Origin: Streptomyces populi
Lineage (GTDB): Bacteria > Actinomycetota > Actinomycetes > Streptomycetales > Streptomycetaceae
Assembly (NCBI RefSeq): GCF_002911015.1
Contig: NZ_KZ626846.1
Coordinates: 1 to 64,000 of the forward strand
DNA length: 64,000 nt
Reading direction: 5' to 3'
Both the position numbers and the translations under genes were made by a program. Positions 43,203 to 53,482 of this stretch are shown here, one piece after another (position 1 is the stretch's first letter; each line of letters opens with the position of its first letter). The notes under the pieces are model-generated. The model was not told the DNA's origin, made no database searches, and saw nothing but the letters and a program-made list of their open reading frames with translations.

Positions 43203-45107
43203 GTGTCCAGCCCGTACTCCTCCGACTCCGTCCCCCTCCTCCCGGAGCCCGAGATCAAGCGGCTGGACGGTGTCGTGCGCGAGGTCGCGGTGCCGCCGAT
43301 CGTGGGCCGGGTGACGCACGGCTCCCTCGCGGACATCCCGTTCGACAACGCCGCAGCGGCTCCGCTGGAGCCGGTCCTCAGCCGGAAGGCGCCGGACGGC
43401 GAGGGCTGGAGGGACGTGAGCGCCGCGGAGTTCGCCGACCAGGTCCTGGCGGTGGCCAAAGGGCTGATCGCGGAGGGGCTCGTGCCGGGCGACCGGATCG
43501 CCATCATGGCCCGGACGACGTACGAATGGACGCTCCTCGACTTCGCCGCCTGGGCCGCGGGCCTGGTCACCGTGCCCGTCTACCCGACCTCCTCGGTCTT
43601 CCAGACCCGCTGGATCCTCCAGGACTCGGGGGCCGTCGCGCTCGCCGTGGAGAACGTGGGGCAGGCGGCGGCGCTCGGCCCCGAGCGCGATCACCTGCCC
43701 GACCTGCGGCACATGTGGGTCTTCGAGAAGGGGCATCTGGAGCGGCTCGCGGAACTCGGCCGAGAGGTCCCGGACCAGGAGGTGGCCGTACGGCGCGGGA
43801 TGCTGGGCCCGGACACGCTCGCCACCCTCATCTACACCTCGGGAACCACCGGCCGTCCCAAGGGCTGCGTCCTGTCCCACGGCAACTTCTTCGCCGAGGT
43901 CGACAACGCCGTCGAACTGCTCCACCCGGTCTTCAGGTCCCGCACCCAGGAACCCGCCTCCACCCTCCTCTTCCTCCCCCTCTCGCACGTCTTCGGACGC
44001 ATGGTGGCCGTGGCCTGTCTGCGCGCCCGGGTGAAACTCGGCCACGCGCCGGGTCTGGGGACCGAGGAACTCCTCGCGGACCTGGCCTCGTTCAGGCCGA
44101 CCTTCCTGCTCGCCATCCCGTACGTCCTGGAGAAGGTCTTCAACACCGCCCGCGCCACGGCCGAACGGATGGGCCGCGGTCCGTCCTTCGACCGGGCGGC
44201 CCGGATCGCCCAGAAGTACGGCGAGGCGGTCGAGGCCGGGCAACACGGCACCGGTCCCGGACCGAGCCGCTCCCTGCGCGCGGCCCGCGCCCTCTACGAC
44301 CCCCTGGTCTACCGCCGCATCCGGAGCGCCCTCGGCGGCAGGGTCCGGCACGTCATCTGCGGCGGCTCCCCGCTCGGCCGCCGGCTCGCCGCCTTCTACG
44401 CGGGAGCCGGGATCGAGATCTTCGAGGGGTACGGACTGACGGAGACCACGGCCGCCGCGACCGTCACGCCCCCGCAGAAGCCGCGCCTCGGCACGGTGGG
44501 TCTGCCCCTGCCGGGCACCCGGGTGCGGATCGCCGCCGACGGGGAGGTGCTGCTGTGCGGCGCCCAGGTCTTCCGCGGCTACTGGGACCCGCACGCGGGC
44601 GGTGTCGTCGACGCCGCCCCGGACGGCTGGCTCGCCACCGGCGACATCGGGGAACTGGACGACGGCGGCTATCTCGCCATCACCGGCCGCAAGAAGGAGA
44701 TCCTGATCACCGCGGGCGGCAAGAACGTCGCCCCGGCACCCCTGCAGGACTTCCTCCGCTCCCATCCGCTGGTCTCCCAGTGCATGGTCCTGGGCGACCG
44801 CCGCCCGTTCGTCTCCGCCCTTCTCACCCTCGACCCCGAGGGCATCACCCACTGGCGCCGGATGAACGGCAAGCACCCGGTTTCCCCCGAACTCGTGGCG
44901 GACGAACCGGAGTTGCTGGCCATCCTCCAGCGCGCCGTCGACGAGGCCAACCGGCTCGTCTCGCGCCCCGAGTCCATCCGCCGGTTCACCGTCCTGCCCG
45001 TCGACTTCACCGAGGAGGCCGGCCACCTCACCCCCTCCATGAAGCTGCGGCGCGCGGCGATCGAGAAGGACTTCGGCAGGGAGATAGAGGCTCTGTACGC
45101 CGTGTAG
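43203..45107 (+). CDS. Long-chain fatty-acid-CoA ligase (AMP-forming)
   Basis: This 634-residue adenylate-forming enzyme has P-loop YTSGTTGRPKGC near residue 219, GYGLTETTAAATV at about 411, TGDIGELDDGGYLAITGRKK (hinge and Arg/Lys region) and the closing GGKNVAP. It activates fatty acids to acyl-CoA with ATP, membrane-associated in the cytoplasm. The central insertion with LGRRLAAFYAGAGIEIFEGY is typical of FadD15-like actinobacterial ligases. It is divergent from the MaoC-like gene, so both may be derepressed together by an acyl-CoA-sensing TetR protein. Confidence 0.93.
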   Translation: MSSPYSSDSVPLLPEPEIKRLDGVVREVAVPPIVGRVTHGSLADIPFDNAAAAPLEPVLSRKAPDGEGWRDVSAAEFADQVLAVAKGLIAEGLVPGDRIAIMARTTYEWTLLDFAAWAAGLVTVPVYPTSSVFQTRWILQDSGAVALAVENVGQAAALGPERDHLPDLRHMWVFEKGHLERLAELGREVPDQEVAVRRGMLGPDTLATLIYTSGTTGRPKGCVLSHGNFFAEVDNAVELLHPVFRSRTQEPASTLLFLPLSHVFGRMVAVACLRARVKLGHAPGLGTEELLADLASFRPTFLLAIPYVLEKVFNTARATAERMGRGPSFDRAARIAQKYGEAVEAGQHGTGPGPSRSLRAARALYDPLVYRRIRSALGGRVRHVICGGSPLGRRLAAFYAGAGIEIFEGYGLTETTAAATVTPPQKPRLGTVGLPLPGTRVRIAADGEVLLCGAQVFRGYWDPHAGGVVDAAPDGWLATGDIGELDDGGYLAITGRKKEILITAGGKNVAPAPLQDFLRSHPLVSQCMVLGDRRPFVSALLTLDPEGITHWRRMNGKHPVSPELVADEPELLAILQRAVDEANRLVSRPESIRRFTVLPVDFTEEAGHLTPSMKLRRAAIEKDFGREIEALYAV

Positions 45108-45250
45108 CAAGTGCCCCCCGTTGATCGGGTTGTCAGTGCCATGACTTAGCCTTCGCTCATTCGCCGCACGGAGTGCACAGGTCACGCACAGCTTCCGTCG
45201 CCCGCACGTCCGGCGGCCCCACATCTTCGTTCCGGGGGGTTCGAATCAGC

Positions 45251-47242
45251 GTGCGCAAGCGCACTCTTTCCATGGCCACGGCGTTCGCGGTCGCCTTCGG
45301 CTCCGTGGCCCTGACCGTCGGCACGGCCACGACGGCCGCCGCCGACTCCAGCAAGGTCCTGCCGGTCAAGTCCGTCGGCGACATCGTGGTGGACGGGGTC
45401 CACCGGCGGGTCTTCGTGAGCGATCCGTCCAACGGCAAGATCGTGGTCACCGACTACAGCGGCAGCGTCGTCAAGCAGATCACCTCGTTGCCGGGTGTGC
45501 AGGGACTCGAACTGTCGGCCGACTCCGGCACGCTGTACGCGGCCGTGCCCGGTGGCAACGACGCGATCGTCGCGGTCGACACGGCGACGGCGACCCAGTC
45601 CGACCGCTACCCGACCGGCAACACCGACCCGAAGTACCCGGCCCTCGCGGGCGGCAGGCTCTGGTTCGGCTACGGCTCGGCCGGTCAGGGCAACATCGGA
45701 TCCGTCGACCTGACCGGTCCCGAGCACAAGGTCGCGCTGGCCCAGGACGCCGACAGTCCCTGGTTCGCGGCCCCGATGCTCGCCTCCGCACCGGGTGCGC
45801 CCGGTCAGCTGGTCGCCGGCATCCCGGTGCAGAGCCCGCTCGAACTGGCCGTGTACGACGTGTCCGGGGACACGGTCGTCCGTACCGCCCACACCTCTCC
45901 GTCGAGCGGCGGCAGCCTGGCGGACCTGGCCGTCACACCGGACGGCAAGGACGTCGTGGTCGCCGGCGCGGGCCCCAACGCCCACACCGTGTACCGCACG
46001 TCGGACCTGTCGGACGACGGCACCTACCGGACCGTCGCCTACCCGAACGCGGTCGACATCGCCCCGAGCGGCATGGTCGCGGCCGGCTCCTTCGCCTGGT
46101 ACGACCCGGACGTGTACGTCTTCCGGTCCGGCGCCACGAGTGCGCTCAGACAGTACGACTTCCCCAACACCGGGGACAGCAGCGGCGCCGACACGCTGGC
46201 AGAGTCCGGCCTCGCCTGGGCACCCGACCAGAGCCGGCTCTTCGCCGTCTCCACCAACAGCCTGGGCGTGTACTCGCTGCGCGTCCTGGTCGACGCGGCC
46301 AAGCCGGCCACCTCCGTCAGCGTGAGCGCCCCGGCCACCGCGACCCGCGCCAGGAAGCTGACCGTCAAGGGCAAGGTCACGTCCAAGGAGGCGCTCCCGG
46401 CCGGTGTCCGGCTGACGCTGACCCGCACCGACCTGGAGTCACCGGGAGGCAAGTCGCTCGGCTCGGTGGCGGTCGCCGCCGACGGCACGTACTCCTTCAC
46501 CGACACCCCGACGGTCGGCGGCAACGTGAAGTACACGGCCGCGTACGCGGGGGACCCCGCCCACGCGGCGGGATCCGGCTCGGACACCGTGGCCGTCTCG
46601 CGCGCGACCCCCGCCCTGACGCTGAACAACAACGGCAAGGTGTACTCCTACGGCGCGGACGTGAAGTTCACCGCGCACCTCGGCTCGACGTACAAGAACC
46701 GCACGGTCGAGATCTGGGCCGACCCCTACGGTTCCGACAAGCCCAACACGCGGGTGCGGACCGGCAGGGTCGACGCGTCCGGCAACCTGTCGGTCACCCT
46801 CGACCTCAAGCGGAACGCGACGGTCACGGCGAAGTTCGCGGGCGACGCCCGCTACGCCGCCAAGTCGGTGACCGTGAAGGTGGGCGCCCGGGTCAGTGTG
46901 TCGACGGCCGTCTCCAAGCACTACACGACGAGGTCGGTGTACGGACACACGTACTACTACTTCCACCAGTCCACGGACCCCGTCTTCACGACGACCATGA
47001 CGGCCTACCCGGGCCGCAAGCAGCGTCTGCAGATGCAGGCCTACTCCCAGGGCTCCTGGGTGACGACGGGCACGCAGTACTTCACGCTGAGTTCCTCGGG
47101 CAAGTCCCAGGTGCAGATCACCGGCACCCCGCCGAAGAACGTCCGTTTCCGGGTGCGTGACTCCTACGTCAAGGGCTCGTCGGGCGACTCGGTGAACTCG
47201 ACGACGGACGGCGCCTGGAAGTACTTCCTCTTCACCGGCTGA
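45251..47242 (+). CDS. Secreted beta-propeller plus Ig-like repeat protein
   Basis: This 663-residue exported protein has an N-terminal signal peptide (VRKRTLSMATAFAVAFGSVA, cleaved near TTAAADS). Residues 35-350 show repeated V-x-D-x-x-x-G-x-I-V-V-x-D strands (VFVSDPSNGKIVVTD) of a YVTN-like propeller, followed by two bacterial Ig-like domains (TSVSVSAPATATRARKLTVK; ALTLNNNGKVYSYGADVKFT) and a C-terminal beta-rich domain. It is probably a cell-surface or matrix protein. The GTG start is preceded by GGGGGG. A terminator follows. Confidence 0.85.
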   Translation: MRKRTLSMATAFAVAFGSVALTVGTATTAAADSSKVLPVKSVGDIVVDGVHRRVFVSDPSNGKIVVTDYSGSVVKQITSLPGVQGLELSADSGTLYAAVPGGNDAIVAVDTATATQSDRYPTGNTDPKYPALAGGRLWFGYGSAGQGNIGSVDLTGPEHKVALAQDADSPWFAAPMLASAPGAPGQLVAGIPVQSPLELAVYDVSGDTVVRTAHTSPSSGGSLADLAVTPDGKDVVVAGAGPNAHTVYRTSDLSDDGTYRTVAYPNAVDIAPSGMVAAGSFAWYDPDVYVFRSGATSALRQYDFPNTGDSSGADTLAESGLAWAPDQSRLFAVSTNSLGVYSLRVLVDAAKPATSVSVSAPATATRARKLTVKGKVTSKEALPAGVRLTLTRTDLESPGGKSLGSVAVAADGTYSFTDTPTVGGNVKYTAAYAGDPAHAAGSGSDTVAVSRATPALTLNNNGKVYSYGADVKFTAHLGSTYKNRTVEIWADPYGSDKPNTRVRTGRVDASGNLSVTLDLKRNATVTAKFAGDARYAAKSVTVKVGARVSVSTAVSKHYTTRSVYGHTYYYFHQSTDPVFTTTMTAYPGRKQRLQMQAYSQGSWVTTGTQYFTLSSSGKSQVQITGTPPKNVRFRVRDSYVKGSSGDSVNSTTDGAWKYFLFTG

Positions 47243-47255
47243 CCCGGCAAAGGCA

Positions 47256-47286
47256 GGAGCCCCGCTGCCGGCTGGCGCGGGGCTCC
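47256..47286 (+). terminator. Terminator hairpin after propeller gene
   Basis: GGAGCCCCGC pairs with GCGGGGCTCC across an 11-nt loop and is followed by TTGGGTACT. It lies 13 bp after the stop codon. Confidence 0.75.
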
Positions 47287-47340
47287 TTGGGTACTGCTAT
47301 CCGTTCCGGATCAAAGCTTCGGGCTCATGGAGCCGCAGGC

Positions 47341-47544
47341 TTAGAGCGGAGTGACGTTCTCCGCCTGCGGGCCCTTCGGACCCTGCGTGACGTCGAAGGA
47401 AACCGACTGGTTCTCTTCGAGCGAACGGAAGCCGTTCGCGTTGATCGCGGAGTAGTGGACGAAGACGTCCGGGCCGCCGCCTTCCTGGGCAATGAAACCA
47501 AAGCCCTTTTCGGCGTTGAACCACTTCACGGTTCCGGTAGCCAT
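47341..47544 (-). CDS. Cold-shock domain protein (CspA family)
   Basis: This 67-residue single-domain protein has the RNP1 and RNP2 motifs (KGFGFIAQ and DVFVHYSAI) and begins [18 protein letters not shown]. It binds single-stranded nucleic acid and acts as an RNA chaperone. AAGGAGGGC precedes the ATG. The upstream 343 bp to mqnA is unusually A/T-containing for this genome, and a long untranslated leader is likely, as in other csp genes. Confidence 0.95.
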   Translation of the reverse strand: MATGTVKWFNAEKGFGFIAQEGGGPDVFVHYSAINANGFRSLEENQSVSFDVTQGPKGPQAENVTPL

Positions 47545-48736
<1,192 letters not shown>

Positions 48737-48827
48737 GGCCCCGGCCGCCCCGGTCCCGTTCGTTCCGGGGGCCCGGGGCGGTCACGGCACTACGCTGCTG
48801 GGCAGTGTGTACGGGGGAGGGGGAACC

Positions 48828-50714
48828 GTGAGTGCCATGCAGCCGCTCGGAGCCGACGAACCCACGGCCGTGGGGCCCTACCGGCTGCTCGGCCGGCTGG
48901 GTTCCGGCGGCATGGGGCGCGTGTACCTGGGACGCAGCGCGGGCGGCCGTACGGTCGCGGTCAAGATCGTGCATCCGCACTTCGCGCTCGACGAGGAGTT
49001 CCGCGCCCGCTTCCGCCGCGAGGTCGAGGCCGCGCGGCGGGTCGGCGGCGCGTGGACGGCGCCCGTCCTGGACGCGGACCCGGAGGCACCGGTTCCCTGG
49101 GTCGCCACCGGTTACGCGGCCGGTCCCTCGCTGACGGCCGCCGTGGCGGACGGCGGACCGCTCCCGCCCCACTCCGCGCGCGTCCTCGGCGCGGGTCTGG
49201 CCGAGGCGCTCACGGCGGTCCACGCGCTGGGCCTCGTCCACCGTGACGTCAAACCCTCCAACGTGCTGCTCACCCTCGACGGTCCGCTCCTGATCGACTT
49301 CGGCATCGCGCGGGCCACGGACGGCACCGCCTCGCTGACCTCGACGGGGGTCTCCGTCGGCTCCCCCGGCTACATGTCCCCCGAGCAGATCCTCGGCAAG
49401 GGCGTCACGGGAGCGGCCGACGTCTTCTCGCTCGGCGCGGTCCTCGCGTACGCGGCCACCGGGGAACCCCCCTTCCCCGGCGACTCCTCCGCCTCCCTCC
49501 TCTACAAGGTGGTGCACGAGGAACCCCGACTCGACTCCCTGGAAGGCGAGTTGCGCGAGCTGGTGGCGGACTGCCTGGCCAAGGAGCCCTCGGCGCGGCC
49601 CGCTCCGGGCGAGGTGGCCCTGCGGCTCGCACCGCAGGGTGCCGCCCGGCTGGTGTCGGCGGGCTGGCTGCCGGGCGCCCTGGTCGAGCGGGTGAGCCGA
49701 AGCGCCGTACAGCTGCTGAACCTCGAGGCGACGGGAGCCGCGCAGGCCGCGCCCTCGGGGCCGTTGGGCTTCAGCAGTCCCTCGGTCGAGGCCGGGCGGG
49801 CGGCCGGGACCGGCTCCCGGGCCGTCCAGGACTCCGGGTCCGGCCCCGGGACGGGCGGGGCGGTGTCCGGGGGGACGGCCGGGACTCCGGGACCGGGCGG
49901 CGGCTTCGGGCCGCCTCCGCCGGGCTTCGGGCCGCCGCCCACGATGCCCGCGTACGTACCGGGACAGGGCGCGGGCCCGGACACCGGGCCCCGGGACGCC
50001 GTGCACCACGAGGGGACAGCGGACCGGCGCACGTCCGACCGGCCGGGCAGGCTCTCGGTCAGCGTGGCGGCGACCTCCGCGCCCGGGGCGGGCGGACGGG
50101 GCCGCAGGATGAGCTGCACGGTCGCGCTCGCCGTCGCGGGAGCGCTGGCGGCGGTGACCGTGGGATCCGCGTTCCTCCTCGACCTGCTGCCGGGCGGCGA
50201 CAAGGGCGAGGGCAGCGTGGCGGGCGGGCGCCCGTCGGCCACGGCGAGCCGGAGCGTCTCCGACACGGGGCCGAGCGCGACCGCCGAGGAGCCGGGCTCC
50301 ACGGAGAGTGCCCCGGAACCGGCTCCGACGACGAGCGCCTCCGGTCCCGACGAGCAGCTGTCGGCGGTCCCGGCCTCCTACCTCGGCACCTGGGAGGGCG
50401 ACGGTCTCGGTCTCGGCGGCACCCTCCCCATGGGCACCTTCCGCGTCACCGTCCACCGGGCCGCCGTGGGGCAGGAGTTGGGCACCTTCCGGCAGACCGA
50501 CCAGATCGGCGGCATCTGCGACGACGTCCTCGTGCTGAAGAAGGTCACGAAGAAGCAGCTCGTCGCCACGAGCGTGGCCTCGGAGTCCAACCGTGACGTC
50601 TGCACCAAGGGACGCCACGAGGTCCGGCTGACCCCTGTCGGCGGCGACCTCACCTACGAGACGGACAACGCGGAGGCGGGGGACCCGGTGGCCCGGATGA
50701 ACAAGGTGGGCTAG
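48828..50714 (+). CDS. Membrane Ser/Thr protein kinase (PknB-like)
   Basis: This is a 628-residue Hanks-type kinase: Gly loop LGSGGMGRVYLG, Lys in VAVKIVHPH, catalytic HRDVKPSN, DFGIA and the activation segment GSPGYMSPEQ. After a disordered Pro/Gly-rich linker of about 150 residues comes one TM helix (LAVAGALAAVTVGSAFLLDL) and an extracytoplasmic domain (SYLGTWEGDGLGLGGTLPMG) with a pair of cysteines, resembling a lipocalin-like sensor. The GTG at 48828 has GGAGGGGG upstream. It lies 5 kb from a gene whose product carries FHA-like regions, a phosphothreonine-reading fold. Confidence 0.93.
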   Translation: MSAMQPLGADEPTAVGPYRLLGRLGSGGMGRVYLGRSAGGRTVAVKIVHPHFALDEEFRARFRREVEAARRVGGAWTAPVLDADPEAPVPWVATGYAAGPSLTAAVADGGPLPPHSARVLGAGLAEALTAVHALGLVHRDVKPSNVLLTLDGPLLIDFGIARATDGTASLTSTGVSVGSPGYMSPEQILGKGVTGAADVFSLGAVLAYAATGEPPFPGDSSASLLYKVVHEEPRLDSLEGELRELVADCLAKEPSARPAPGEVALRLAPQGAARLVSAGWLPGALVERVSRSAVQLLNLEATGAAQAAPSGPLGFSSPSVEAGRAAGTGSRAVQDSGSGPGTGGAVSGGTAGTPGPGGGFGPPPPGFGPPPTMPAYVPGQGAGPDTGPRDAVHHEGTADRRTSDRPGRLSVSVAATSAPGAGGRGRRMSCTVALAVAGALAAVTVGSAFLLDLLPGGDKGEGSVAGGRPSATASRSVSDTGPSATAEEPGSTESAPEPAPTTSASGPDEQLSAVPASYLGTWEGDGLGLGGTLPMGTFRVTVHRAAVGQELGTFRQTDQIGGICDDVLVLKKVTKKQLVATSVASESNRDVCTKGRHEVRLTPVGGDLTYETDNAEAGDPVARMNKVG

Positions 50715-50766
50715 GGCCTGCGCCGGAAATCCCCGGTAGTGGCCGTGCACTGCCGGTGCCGACGCC

Positions 50767-50825
50767 GGGCCTCGGCCGCCGAGGCCCGCACAGCACGGTG
50801 GCCGCCGTCCTGGGACGGCGGCCAC
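50767..50825. terminator. Double hairpin between convergent genes
   Basis: Two strong stems follow each other: GGGCCTCGG-CCG-CCGAGGCCC (50767-50787) and GTGGCCGCCGTCC-TG-GGACGGCGGCCAC (50798-50825). They separate the kinase from the convergent CU044_5270-type gene and should terminate both. Confidence 0.75.
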
Positions 50826-50870
50826 GGGGCCGGTGAGCAGCGGTGCGTCTCAGCCTGGGGCGGCGGGACC

Positions 50871-51992
50871 TCAGCCCTTCTGCCCGGGGGTCTGCTTCAT
50901 GCCGTCGACGATCGCGCGCCTGGTGATGGCGCTGGTGTTGCGGACGGTGCCGGGCTTGAAGGCGACCCCGTCCTGGGAGACCGACTTGACCTGGACGGTC
51001 CGCTCGCCGAGGAAGACGTGGGTCTTCTTGTCGAAGATCCACTCCTCGCGTTCGCCGCTGGTCTCGTCCAGCCGTGCCACCGCGACGCCCGAGCGGCCGA
51101 GCGCGTCCTTGGCGTCGTTCACCACGACCACGCCCGGGATCTTCGCGGCGGCCTTGAACAGGGCCGAGTAGAGCTCCGCGGGCGGGTAGCTCTCGCCGAG
51201 CAGGTCACCGATCGTGGTGAACGCCTCCTGGTCGGGGGTGTTGCCCTGTCCCGCGGTCTCCTTGTAGATCAGCTTCAGCAACTCGTCGGGGTCGGTGGTC
51301 AGCCGGGCCAGGGAGTCGTACGACGGGTGGTTCAGGTTGGCCTCGGGGGTGTTGCCCTGCTCGTCGGGCAGGCTCAGCGTCTCGCCCTCGGCACTGTCGT
51401 TGGAGGCCGCGTCGATCAGCCAGCCCTTGGTGCCGTCGGCGGACCGCCAGATCTGGCGCCGGTGCAGCGCGTAGCTGGCGAGGCTGCTGTCGTCGCCGAC
51501 CGTCTTCACGAAGGTGTCGGACGTCTGGGACTCGATGTAGACGTACTGGCCGGGCCCGACCGTGGGGTGGGTCTCCTCGGCCGCCGCCAACGAGACCTGA
51601 TCGATCAGCTGCGGCAGGCCCCTGGTGGTCGTGGCGCCGACGGGGACGATCATCGCGGGTCCGGTGGCGAGTTCGGTGGTGGGTCCGGTGGCGGCGCCAC
51701 CGCCGTGCACGCCGTTGTCGACCAGCAGCGTCCCGGCGACGACCGCGCCGGCCAGCGCCATCGCGGGCAGCGCGAACGCCGGGCGCAGCAGGCGGAACCC
51801 TCGGGACTTCGGCTGGGCGGGGGCGGCCTTCGTGGTGCTCGCGTCCCGCTGGGTGTCCTGCTGGATGTGGGCCATCAAACGCTCCTTGTGGAACTGGTGA
51901 CGGCCCGCCGGGAGATCGCGCGCAGTCTTCGGGAGGAGAGGCGCGCTCTCCTCCCACTCGGCCGGATTCTGCCGGGACTGGGTCGCTTTCAT
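50871..51992 (-). CDS. CU044_5270-type membrane-anchored protein
   Basis: This 373-residue protein has a cytoplasmic N-terminus of about 70 residues, one TM helix (PAFALPAMALAGAVVAGTLLV) and an extracytoplasmic domain with GPGQYVYIESQTSDTF, GWLIDAASND and REEWIFDKKTHVFLGERTV. This layout is typical of the CU044_5270 family encoded after ECF sigma factors, where the protein may act as the cognate sensor or anti-sigma partner. Its ATG overlaps the sigma gene stop (ATGA), so the two are coupled. Confidence 0.85.
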   Translation of the reverse strand: MKATQSRQNPAEWEESAPLLPKTARDLPAGRHQFHKERLMAHIQQDTQRDASTTKAAPAQPKSRGFRLLRPAFALPAMALAGAVVAGTLLVDNGVHGGGAATGPTTELATGPAMIVPVGATTTRGLPQLIDQVSLAAAEETHPTVGPGQYVYIESQTSDTFVKTVGDDSSLASYALHRRQIWRSADGTKGWLIDAASNDSAEGETLSLPDEQGNTPEANLNHPSYDSLARLTTDPDELLKLIYKETAGQGNTPDQEAFTTIGDLLGESYPPAELYSALFKAAAKIPGVVVVNDAKDALGRSGVAVARLDETSGEREEWIFDKKTHVFLGERTVQVKSVSQDGVAFKPGTVRNTSAITRRAIVDGMKQTPGQKG

Positions 51993-52687
51993 CGATTTCC
52001 TTCCGATACGGGCCGGATCGAGTGGATGTGTTCTCCTCTTGTCTGTCGATCCGGCCGGCCGAGTTCCCGATTTCCTCGTACGGGTTTTCCCGTGCGTCCT
52101 TCGGCGCGGTGGTCCGAGTACGGGACCGGCGCCGCCCGGGCGGCAGTTCGGCCGCCGAGTTCGGCCTCGGTGAGTTTGCGCAGTCTGGCGCGTGCGCGGG
52201 AGAGACGTGAGCGCACCGTCCCGACGGCGATGCCGAGCGCCTCGGCCGCGGCCGTGTACTCCAGCCCCTCCCAGAGGCACAGCGTCAGGACCTCGCGCTC
52301 GGGTCTGCGCAGTGCGGCGAGCGCGCGCAGGGCGGCGGCGATACGCCGTCGGTCGTCGAGCCGGCCCGCCACCTCGTCGGCATGGTCGGGCAGCGCCGTC
52401 TCGGCCTCCGCGGCGGCGTTCGCCGCGGCCCGGTAGCGCCGGTTGCTGCGGTGGTGGCCACGGGCGACGTTGACCGCCACGCCCAGCAGCCACGGCCGCA
52501 GGCTGCCGCCTTCGGCGCTGACCCGGTCACGCAGCCGCCACGCTTCCATGAAGGTCTCGGCCATCACGTCCTCCGCCGCGGTCCAGTCGGCGGTGAGGCG
52601 GAAGGCGTGGTTGTACACGGCGCGTGCGTAACTGTCGTACAGCTCGGCGAACGCGCTCGGATCCCCGGCCCGTATCCGGGTACGCAT
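51989..52687 (-). CDS. ECF RNA polymerase sigma factor
   Basis: This 232-residue sigma-70 family factor has region 2 (FAELYDSYARAVYNHAFRL, then AEDVMAETFMEAWR) and region 4 (LRRPEREVLTLCLWEGLEYT, then EALGIAVGTVRSRLSRARAR). A C-terminal basic tail of 45 residues follows. The ATG at 52687 is preferred over a GTG 12 bp upstream because AGGGTGAG sits at better spacing. The next gene, coupled by ATGA, encodes a membrane protein of the kind that often controls such sigma factors. Confidence 0.92.
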   Translation of the reverse strand: MRTRIRAGDPSAFAELYDSYARAVYNHAFRLTADWTAAEDVMAETFMEAWRLRDRVSAEGGSLRPWLLGVAVNVARGHHRSNRRYRAAANAAAEAETALPDHADEVAGRLDDRRRIAAALRALAALRRPEREVLTLCLWEGLEYTAAAEALGIAVGTVRSRLSRARARLRKLTEAELGGRTAARAAPVPYSDHRAEGRTGKPVRGNRELGRPDRQTRGEHIHSIRPVSEGNR

Positions 52688-52828
52688 GTCAGTGCTCACC
52701 CTCGTGACTGTCGATCCGTGCACCCCGGGTTCCCGTGATCCGCGTCACACGGGGCGGCGGAGGGGTCGGCCGGCCGCCGGACGCCGGCCCCAGGGGCGGG
52801 CTCGGAGCGGGGGCGGGAGGCACGGGGC

Positions 52829-53449
52829 TCAGGCGGACGGGGTCTTCTCGTGGGCGTTCGCGATCCTGACGAGCACGGTGATCAGCGCGGCGGCGACGAG
52901 CACCGTCGAGAGCAGGCCGACGGCCCAGACATACGGGTACTCGACGTGGACCCAGCAGGGGTTGCCCCTGCTGTGGCACGCGGAGCCCCAGTCGCGGTGG
53001 TGCCTGGGGCGGAAGGTGGCGAACACGACCACGGCCCACAGGAAGCAGGCGGCGACTCCGGGCAGTGAGGCGAGCACCCAGCCGAGCGAGCGGAGCGGGC
53101 TCGTCCTCCACTTCATCCTGTCGAGTGTCACGATCACCGTGGCCAGTCCGAGGGGCAGTACGGCCCCGACTGCGGCCGCGAAGCCGTAGCCGTTGCCGGG
53201 CCAGGCGGGGGCCGTGTCGCCCCAGAGTTCGGATCCCCAGGTCATGACCATGAACGCGAACCCGACGGCTGCGGCCATGGCGGCCAGAAGGATCAGACAG
53301 CCACCGGACGCCTCCCCCCGGGACGCCTTCTCCCTCGCCTGCGCCCACGCGGACGGCCGCCGCCGCACGTGCTCGTGGCCCAGCGCCGCCCCAGCGGCCC
53401 TGCGCCGCTTCGGTTTCGCCGATCCGCCCACCGGGCCCGCCCCCTTCAT
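52829..53449 (-). CDS. Four-helix membrane protein of unknown function
   Basis: This 206-residue protein has a basic cytoplasmic N-terminus of about 50 residues (AKPKRRRAAGAALGHEH) and four hydrophobic helices (CLILLAAMAAAVGFAFMVM; AAVGAVLPLGLATVIVTL; LPGVAACFLWAVVVFATF; AVGLLSTVLVAAALITVL). Two cysteines lie in the second outer loop (WGSACHSRGNPCW) and may form a disulfide. It starts 34 bp downstream of the FHA-FtsK ATPase gene stop on the same strand, so it may be cotranscribed and act as a membrane component of that system. Confidence 0.75.
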   Translation of the reverse strand: MKGAGPVGGSAKPKRRRAAGAALGHEHVRRRPSAWAQAREKASRGEASGGCLILLAAMAAAVGFAFMVMTWGSELWGDTAPAWPGNGYGFAAAVGAVLPLGLATVIVTLDRMKWRTSPLRSLGWVLASLPGVAACFLWAVVVFATFRPRHHRDWGSACHSRGNPCWVHVEYPYVWAVGLLSTVLVAAALITVLVRIANAHEKTPSA

Positions 53450-53482
53450 CCCTCTGCCACCCGCTCCGCTCAGGCCCGCGGC

